Shown here piece after piece: positions 58,388 to 64,000 of a DNA stretch of 64,000 bases (position 1 is the first letter of the stretch; every line of letters starts with the position of its first letter). The stretch is from Fimbriimonas ginsengisoli Gsoil 348 (GTDB lineage: Bacteria; Armatimonadota; Fimbriimonadia; Fimbriimonadales; Fimbriimonadaceae), in NCBI GenBank assembly GCA_945881865.1, contig CAMCVK010000001.1, forward strand, positions 1-64,000. Reading direction: 5' to 3'. The position numbers and the translations under genes were made by a program. The notes beneath the pieces were generated by a model, which did no database searches, was not told the DNA's origin, and was given only the letters and a program-made list of their open reading frames with translations.

Positions 58388-59847
58388 CGGCTTGCCCCCA
58401 CAAGGGCGGCCGCCCCGCCTTCCTCGCGCAGCTCACCCCGGCTGAGGAACAAAACGCGGTCCGCGAGGGCGTACAGCTCGTCCAGGTCGGTGGTAAACAG
58501 CGCAATCGCGGCCCCGCCGTTCCGCGCCTCGATCATCTTTTCGTGCACGTACTCGGTGGCCTTGATGTCCAAGCCGCGCGTCGGATTTAGGACGATCAAC
58601 AGGTCGGGTTGCGACTCCAAAGCCCGGCTGACGACCACCTTCTGCTGATTGCCACCGCTGAGCGACGAAACCATTTCTTCCGGCGAAGAAGCTTTGATTC
58701 CGAAGCGCTCAACCAACCCCCGAGCCCAGGCGTGCACCCGCTTGGCAATCAGCAGCGGACCCCTGCGTAGCGAAAGGTTGCGGTGGCCGGTCACCAAAAG
58801 GTTGTCCTCGATGCTCATTCCCATCGCGAGCCCGTCCGTTTGGCGATCTTGCGGGATGTAGGCGATGCGAAGGTGGTCCGGCGAAACTGGCACCCCGGCA
58901 AAGGTGATGTCGCCCGTTCGGGCGCGAATCGAAAGCAGCGCCTCGGCCAATTCCACCTGGCCGTTTCCATCCACGCCGCCAAAGCCCACGATCTCGCCGC
59001 GTCGAATCTCGAACGAGACGTTGCGCACGGAGTCCTCTCCGCGGTCGCCTTTAACGGAAAGCCCTTTCGCGACGATGCCGGGCTGACCACCGCCAGACGA
59101 TCTGGCCACATGCCCGACTGGCAGCTCGCCGACCATCCACGTTGCCAGCTGAGTCTGGTTGGTCTCGGCCAACGGCGAAGTGGCGATCCATTTCCCTTTG
59201 CGCAAAACGGTCACCCGGTCGGCAACCGCCATCACTTCACTGAGTTTGTGGGCGATCAGGACGATGATCCGCCCCTCATCGCGCAGTTGCCGCAGTACAC
59301 GAAACAGATCGTCCACCTCGTCCGGCGAAAGCACCGCCGTGGGTTCATCGAAGACCAGGACGCGGGCGTCGCCACCCAGCGCTTTCAAAATCTCGATGCG
59401 CTGAAGCGCCCCGACCGAAAGGTCTCGAATTCGGGCCTCCGGGTCCACCGCCCAGCCCAGCCGCTCGGCGGCGGCGAGGCTCGGCTTCGCCCGATCACGA
59501 ACATGCGCCAACGAATACAGGCTGGGCAACCGCGCCAACGCAAGATTCTCTGCCACCGTGAACGCCGACACCAGCGTGAAATGCTGGTGGATCATTTCGA
59601 TGCCAATTTTCTTGCACTCGAACGCACGCCCGACCGGAATCGGCGCGCCGTTGTAGGTCACCGAACCCGAATCTGGCGTCACAAATCCGGTGAGAATCCC
59701 CATCAGGGTGGACTTCCCCGCCCCGTTCTCGCCGAGCACGGCATGGATCTCCCCAGGGAAGAAGGTTGCGTCAATCGCGTCGAGAGCGACCAGCGCTCCG
59801 TAGCGTTTGGTGACGTTCTCGACATGCAGTCCGGCTTCGGCAGTCAT
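58384..59847 (-). CDS. BMP-type ABC transporter ATPase (double NBD, YufO/NupO-like)
   Basis: A 487-residue protein with two nucleotide-binding domains. NBD1: GENGAGKSTLMG, LSVGALQRIEILKAL and VFDEPTAVLSPDE. NBD2: GVDGNGQVELAEALL, which is the usual degenerate P-loop of this subfamily, LSGGNQQKVVVSRAL, and LLIVLNPTRGLDIKA, in which LNPTRG replaces a normal Walker B Asp-Glu. It powers nucleoside import through the two permeases. The start is 60 bp after the BMP lipoprotein. Confidence 0.92.
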   Translation of the reverse strand: MTAEAGLHVENVTKRYGALVALDAIDATFFPGEIHAVLGENGAGKSTLMGILTGFVTPDSGSVTYNGAPIPVGRAFECKKIGIEMIHQHFTLVSAFTVAENLALARLPSLYSLAHVRDRAKPSLAAAERLGWAVDPEARIRDLSVGALQRIEILKALGGDARVLVFDEPTAVLSPDEVDDLFRVLRQLRDEGRIIVLIAHKLSEVMAVADRVTVLRKGKWIATSPLAETNQTQLATWMVGELPVGHVARSSGGGQPGIVAKGLSVKGDRGEDSVRNVSFEIRRGEIVGFGGVDGNGQVELAEALLSIRARTGDITFAGVPVSPDHLRIAYIPQDRQTDGLAMGMSIEDNLLVTGHRNLSLRRGPLLIAKRVHAWARGLVERFGIKASSPEEMVSSLSGGNQQKVVVSRALESQPDLLIVLNPTRGLDIKATEYVHEKMIEARNGGAAIALFTTDLDELYALADRVLFLSRGELREEGGAAALVGASR

Positions 59848-59907
59848 GTCTTTTGTTCGCAGTCAAGCGTCCGGCAGGAGGAATTCCTGCCGGACGGGGC
59901 ACGGAGT

Positions 59908-60912
59908 TCAGAACTCGGCTTTCGGAACGACCAGTTTGCCGCTCTTGATATCGGCCTTCATCTGCTCCAACTCTTTCACGAGTTCCGGCGGAACCTTGGC
60001 GGTGAAGGTCGGGTTGATCACGAAGTCGATCGCGTCCTGCTCCATTCCGAAGAGTGAGACCGCGCCCTCGTACTTCTTTTCTTGAACCTGCTTCGCCAGC
60101 GCAAGAAACGCCGGCTTCGCAATGATCGTTGCACTGGCGACTACGGCACCGCTCGGGTTCTCGTTCTGGTCCGAGTTCGAACCGAAGGCGTTTGCACCGC
60201 GCTCCTTGCAGGCGTCGAACACGCCCTGCGCGGCCGAGTTTGCCTGGTGAATGATGAAGTCTGCGCCCTGCGCGAGCACGCTCTCGGTCGCCTTTTTGGC
60301 TCCCGCGATGTCGCCCTCGTTGCCAAAGAAGACCGGCGGAATGATGACGATCTTCGGGTTGGCAGCCTTCGCACCTGCTTCGTACGCCTTGATCGTCGAG
60401 GCGATGCTAGGCACGTCGATGACGGCAACCGAACCAATCTTCCCGGTCTTGCTCATCTTGGCGGCCATCACGCCGGCCAGATAGAAACCCTGCTCCAAGT
60501 AGAAGCGGAACGCGCCCGCATTCTTGGCCGTCTTTCCGCCCGATGAACTGACGAAAACTGTGTCTGGGAAGTCGGCCGCAATCTCTGCGCCCGGCTCGTT
60601 GTACTCGTAGCCGTGGCCAAAAACGAGGTTGTAGCCCTTCTGGGCGTAGGCTCGCATGGCCTCCTGGGCCTTCGGCCCGGCGGCTTCCTGGTTGTCGACC
60701 GTGGCGCTCATGTCGGACTTGATCGCTTGAAGGCCATCGTAGGCCAGGGCGTTCCAGCCCGAGTCGTTCACCTTTCCGGGCGTGATCAAGGCGACTTTAA
60801 ATTCTTGCGTCGTGGACGGCTTTTCGCCCTCGGGGGTTTTCGCCGTTTCGTTGCCGGCGCTGCATCCGATGGCCACCATGGCCAAGATCGGCAGGAGATG
60901 CCAGAGTTTCAT
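59908..60912 (-). CDS. BMP-family substrate-binding lipoprotein
   Basis: A 334-residue lipoprotein (start revised to ATG 60912; TATATT is 6 nt upstream). The signal peptide ends VAIGC-SAG. The periplasmic binding fold begins FKVALITPGKVNDSGWNALAYDGLQ, and continues NLVFGHGYEYNE, GKIGSVAVIDVPSIAS and GADFIIHQANSAAQGVFDAC, all typical of Bmp/PnrA-like proteins that bind purine nucleosides. It heads the transporter operon. Confidence 0.93.
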   Translation of the reverse strand: MKLWHLLPILAMVAIGCSAGNETAKTPEGEKPSTTQEFKVALITPGKVNDSGWNALAYDGLQAIKSDMSATVDNQEAAGPKAQEAMRAYAQKGYNLVFGHGYEYNEPGAEIAADFPDTVFVSSSGGKTAKNAGAFRFYLEQGFYLAGVMAAKMSKTGKIGSVAVIDVPSIASTIKAYEAGAKAANPKIVIIPPVFFGNEGDIAGAKKATESVLAQGADFIIHQANSAAQGVFDACKERGANAFGSNSDQNENPSGAVVASATIIAKPAFLALAKQVQEKKYEGAVSLFGMEQDAIDFVINPTFTAKVPPELVKELEQMKADIKSGKLVVPKAEF

Positions 60913-60918
60913 CATCCG

Positions 60919-60924
60919 AATATA
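60919..60924 (-). promoter_or_regulatory. Candidate -10 of the BMP transporter operon
   Basis: TATATT on the minus strand ends 6 nt before ATG 60912. A clear -35 is lacking. No riboswitch-like structure is visible in the short gap to rsmG. Confidence 0.35.
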
Positions 60925-60944
60925 CGTGAAGATTTTGGAAACCG

Positions 60945-61625
60945 TTAGTCCGCTGCCGGTCCGAACAACGGTTTCGCTTTCATTTCTGCCCATCGGCGCG
61001 GAAATTTGCCCGGGGTGGCCTCAGTTTTCATGTAAACCGGGAAAATCCGCTCCACTTCCGTGCCCGGCAACAACCGCCGAACCACTTCTTTAAGTTCCAG
61101 CCCTAACTGCGCAATCGTAGGATGCTCAAGCAGCGGCAAGTCCGAGAGTCCCCGCATCGGAATGACTCGGCCGCCGATCTTGGCCTGATTCGCACTGAGC
61201 TCCAATTGAATCGCTAAAGGGGCCAACGCCCGACCGGTGACGACGTTGTACTTCTCGCGCCCAGGAAGCTCCTCCGCGCGGGCTTGCAGAATCTTTAGGT
61301 TCGGCAAGGGCTGGCTGCGCAGAAAGTCGAGCATTTTTCCGTTCGAATCCACCGCCACAACGAACAGATCGGGCCGTGCCCAGGCTAGCGGCCACGCGGG
61401 AAAGCCCGGACCGGTTCCAATATCCATGATCTTTGCGCCATGCGGAATCAAGTCCTGGAACAGCAGCGAATCTAAAACATGCCGAACCCAGAACTCATCT
61501 CGCCAGACCCGCGTCAGGTTTTTCGATTCGTTCCAGGCGTAGAGGCCGGCCTCGAAGTCTGCCATCAGCGCGGACTGCGCTTCGGAGACTCCAAGACCAA
61601 TTGCAGATAGGTCGTAGGCGGTCAA
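60945..61625 (-). CDS. rsmG: 16S rRNA (guanine527-N7)-methyltransferase
   Basis: A SAM-dependent methyltransferase of 226 residues modifying G527 of 16S rRNA. Motif I is IMDIGTGPGFPAWPLAWARPD, followed by VAVDSNGKMLDFLRS and the characteristic VVTGRALAPLAIQLELS. The N-terminal NLTRVWRDEFWVRHVLDSLL is also conserved (NLT-x(n)-HxxDSL). It overlaps the following (upstream) gene by 4 bp. rsmG is often near parAB at the origin; here no par genes are seen. Confidence 0.92.
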   Translation of the reverse strand: MTAYDLSAIGLGVSEAQSALMADFEAGLYAWNESKNLTRVWRDEFWVRHVLDSLLFQDLIPHGAKIMDIGTGPGFPAWPLAWARPDLFVVAVDSNGKMLDFLRSQPLPNLKILQARAEELPGREKYNVVTGRALAPLAIQLELSANQAKIGGRVIPMRGLSDLPLLEHPTIAQLGLELKEVVRRLLPGTEVERIFPVYMKTEATPGKFPRRWAEMKAKPLFGPAAD

Positions 61626-64000
61626 CCGATTAGGTTAGCATCCACGACCTTCACCGACGACGTGAACTCCTTCCCATCGACCGTCAGCGTGATTCGGTAA
61701 TCGCCCGGAACCAGCGTGCCTTCGACGCGACCGTTCCATCGCACCACGTTCAGACCGGCCTTGTTCGTCACGCCCGTCAGCGTCTGCGTTCGCTTGCCGC
61801 TCGCGTCCGAGATCACGATCTTGGGCGTGTCTTTCGCGGCGGCTGAAAGGTGGAACATTACGCGGGTGCCGGGCTGCGAGTTCGGCACCGAGTAGGAATC
61901 ACCATCCCACTGGCTGCCTCCGATTCGCCCCAGGATGAGGACGTCCTGCGGCGTCAGCAACGCCACCGGATCCTTTCGCGCGGAGTCGGTGAGCTGCTCC
62001 AGGCCGCTCACATCGAGCGTCCAAAGCGAACGACCGTGGGTTGCAATCACGAGATCGAGCTCGCGCGGATGCACGACCAAGTCGTGCACGGCGACGGTCG
62101 GAAAACCACCGCTTCGGAACCGGGTCCAGTTCTTGCCGCGATCGAGAGACACTCGCAGCGACATCTCGCTGCCTAGGAACAGCAGGTCGTCGTTCTTCTC
62201 GCCTTCCCGAATCACGTAGACCGAGTCGTAATCGGCAAGCCCGGCCGCCAGGCTCGTCCAAGTTTTGCCGAAGTCCTCGGTTACGTAAACGTACGGCTCG
62301 AAGTCGTTAGAACGGTGACCATCGAAGGTGGCATAGGCGCGCCCTTCGGCCCATTTACTGGCAATCACGCGGGAGCACCACGTGTTCTTCGGCAAGCCCG
62401 GAAGGTTGTCCGTAACGTTCGTCCACGTTGCGCCATCGTTCTGGGAGACCTGAACCTGGCCGTCATCGGTACCAACCCAGAGCAATCCGGGCTTGAGCGG
62501 GCTTTCGCTGGCGGTCGTGATGGTGCAGTGTCGCTCGGCACCGGTGTCCTCCGGAGTCACGCTCTTCTGCCCGGCTTTGTTCTTCTCCGGGTTGTTCGTG
62601 GTGAGGTCGGGCGAAACCGGCTGCCAAGCATCGCCTCGGTTCACAGTTTTGAACAGTCGATTCGCGCCTAGATACAGCGTCCGCGGGTTGTGCGGGCTGA
62701 TGAAGAACGGCGTGCTCCAGTTGAAGCGCAGACCCTCGCCGCGCGGGCGGATGAATCGGGAAGCGCCGGTGGAAAGGTCCGTCCTCACGATCGCGCCGCC
62801 CTGGCTTTCGCTGTAAACCGTGCGCCAATCCGTCGGATCGACCGCGCAGTAGAAGCCGTCTCCGCCGCCGAGCGGCACGCTGTGGAAGTAGTTGATGCTG
62901 CCGTAGCTGGTTTGCGTGGGAACGCCCCAGCAGGAGTTATCTTGCAGGCCGCCGTAGATCCAATACGGCCGTCGATTATCCACCGCCGCCGCATAGAACT
63001 GCCCAAGCGGCATTCCGTTGTCATGAATCCAGGTTTTGCCCTTATCACGGGTGTGAAAAATGCCGCCATCTCCGCCGATGAGGATATGGTTCGAGTCCTT
63101 CGGATTGATCCAAAACGCGTGGTAATCGGGATGCACCGAGTTGTTTTGGACGGCGAACTTCTTGCCACCGTCTACCGACACTCGGAGACTGTCCGCCGGG
63201 AGATAGATCGTTTTCTCGTCGTTCGGGTCGATTTTGGGCAGGCTGAAGTAGAACGGACGCGGGTTCAGCGGGTTGATCATCTCGAAGCTGTCGCCGCCGT
63301 CGCTCGAAAGGAACGTTCCGCCGCCGTAGTTCTTCACCACGCCGCCGTCGCGGGGCCGATTCGGCTCCTTCTTCGGGTCGGGCCGATACTCGATCGTCGC
63401 GACGATCTTCTTAGGGTTTGAGCGCATGTAGTCGAAACCAATCCGGCCAAGCGGCCCTTCCGGCAGGCCCTTAGTAATCTTGCGCCACGCCCGGCCGCCA
63501 TTCGTCGTTTTGTACAGCCCGGAACCCGGACCGCCGGAGATGAAGTCGAAGGGCATGCGAACCCGTTGCCACATCGAAGCCAGCAGCTCGTTGGGATTCG
63601 CCGGATTCAGCGCGAGATCGACGGCACCGGTCGCTTCGTCAACCTTCAGAATCTGCGTCCAGGTCTTTCCGCCGTCGGTAGTTTTGTACACTCCCCGCTC
63701 CGGATTCGAACCCCAGAGGCGGCCCAGCGCAGCCACGTAGACGACGTCGCTGTTTCGCGGATCGATCACGATCTTGCTGATGTGCCGGGTTTCGACCAAG
63801 CCCATGTTTTTCCAGGTCTTGCCGCCGTCGGTCGAACGATAGACGCCGTCACCCCAAGCGACCGAGTTGCGCGACGTGTTTTCGCCGGTGCCGACCCAAA
63901 CCACGTTAGGGTCCGTCTGCGATACGGCCGTCGCGCCCAGTGAGATTGATCCTTCGCGCTCGAAAACGCACGTGAAAGAGCCGCCCGCATTCTCGGTTTT
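61622..64000 (-). CDS. BNR/VPS10-like beta-propeller protein (5' end off window)
   Basis: The frame extends beyond the ORF-track start (63904) to the window edge, reading SISLGATAVSQTDPNVVWVGTGE; 792 residues are visible and the N-terminus is missing. Asp-box repeats are abundant (GVYRSTDGGKTWKNMG, GVYKTTDGGKTWTQIL, LRVSLDRGKNWTRF), forming one or two large propellers as in sortilin/VPS10 and sialidase-like glycosyl hydrolases. The last 100 residues form a fibronectin/Ig-like tail (GLNVVRWNGRVEGTLVPGDYR). Probably secreted; the hydrolase name used in databases is not supported by visible catalytic residues. Confidence 0.85.
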   Translation of the reverse strand, partial: KTENAGGSFTCVFEREGSISLGATAVSQTDPNVVWVGTGENTSRNSVAWGDGVYRSTDGGKTWKNMGLVETRHISKIVIDPRNSDVVYVAALGRLWGSNPERGVYKTTDGGKTWTQILKVDEATGAVDLALNPANPNELLASMWQRVRMPFDFISGGPGSGLYKTTNGGRAWRKITKGLPEGPLGRIGFDYMRSNPKKIVATIEYRPDPKKEPNRPRDGGVVKNYGGGTFLSSDGGDSFEMINPLNPRPFYFSLPKIDPNDEKTIYLPADSLRVSVDGGKKFAVQNNSVHPDYHAFWINPKDSNHILIGGDGGIFHTRDKGKTWIHDNGMPLGQFYAAAVDNRRPYWIYGGLQDNSCWGVPTQTSYGSINYFHSVPLGGGDGFYCAVDPTDWRTVYSESQGGAIVRTDLSTGASRFIRPRGEGLRFNWSTPFFISPHNPRTLYLGANRLFKTVNRGDAWQPVSPDLTTNNPEKNKAGQKSVTPEDTGAERHCTITTASESPLKPGLLWVGTDDGQVQVSQNDGATWTNVTDNLPGLPKNTWCSRVIASKWAEGRAYATFDGHRSNDFEPYVYVTEDFGKTWTSLAAGLADYDSVYVIREGEKNDDLLFLGSEMSLRVSLDRGKNWTRFRSGGFPTVAVHDLVVHPRELDLVIATHGRSLWTLDVSGLEQLTDSARKDPVALLTPQDVLILGRIGGSQWDGDSYSVPNSQPGTRVMFHLSAAAKDTPKIVISDASGKRTQTLTGVTNKAGLNVVRWNGRVEGTLVPGDYRITLTVDGKEFTSSVKVVDANLIG

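Noticed and set aside
58783-60057. 424-aa plus-strand ORF antisense to the ABC ATPase and BMP genes
   Set aside because: No domain pattern; both minus-strand genes have all family motifs in this stretch.

Overview
The window is about 60% G+C and densely coded on both strands. It looks like a chromosomal segment of an Armatimonadota bacterium, most likely a Fimbriimonadia-type organism. That is inference, based on H-x9-DG-like pseudopilins with a near-invariant MRKAFTLIELLVV leader, large secreted SBBP/Ig-like proteins, small lipoproteins, a split nuo cluster and generally Gram-negative-like envelope genes. There is one tRNA (initiator Met), no rRNA, and no CRISPR array or transposase that I can see.

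Layout. 0-1.5 kb: phage terminase large subunit and the start of a probable portal gene, on the minus strand. 1.6-4.2 kb: a secreted LRR protein and a membrane protein, head to head. 4.2-7.5 kb: a P-loop ATPase and a TPR protein, probably one functional pair. 7.5-11.6 kb: an envelope-precursor operon (cytidine/dCMP deaminase, WecA/TagO-type transferase, UDP-GlcNAc 2-epimerase, UppP, Pth). 11.6-17.2 kb: lamin-tail-like protein, MarR regulator, glycine-rich RRM protein, aldo/keto reductase, remnants of a nucleotidyltransferase module, methyltransferase, acyl-CoA carboxyltransferase, MsrB. 17.3-19.7 kb: a secreted RCC1-like/Ig-like protein. 19.95-22.94 kb: a five-gene phage head cassette behind its own near-consensus promoter. 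22.9-30.7 kb: housekeeping genes (rseP, dxr, lysA, a second M50 protease, ylxR, infB). 30.7-31.6 kb: a VapBC-like pair next to a duplicated 3' end of nuoD. 31.5-37.9 kb: nuoD, two pseudopilin-lipoprotein cassettes, nuoC, nuoA and divergent nuoF. 37.9-47.6 kb: clpB, gpmA, a CrtI-like oxidoreductase and a giant SBBP/Ig-repeat protein. 47.8-55.6 kb: sugar isomerase-like protein, tRNA-fMet, trpS, HAD phosphatase, TolB-like lipoprotein, Nudix, signal peptidase, DUF4446, ECF sigma and probable anti-sigma. 55.6-64 kb: a fused double PTPS/QueD protein coupled to a BMP-type nucleoside ABC transporter, rsmG, and a 5'-partial BNR/VPS10-like protein.

Three observations stand out. First, phage head genes occur at two loci about 18 kb apart, interleaved with ordinary chromosomal genes and without lysis, integrase or tail genes in view, which resembles a dispersed domesticated phage or gene transfer agent. 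Second, many genes have a -10-like hexamer 5-9 nt before the start codon, with no Shine-Dalgarno in that gap, suggesting widespread leaderless transcription. Third, the ATPase-TPR pair has the look of an uncharacterised signalling or defence module. Starts marked as revised differ from the ORF track because of motif, signal peptide, Shine-Dalgarno or -10 evidence.
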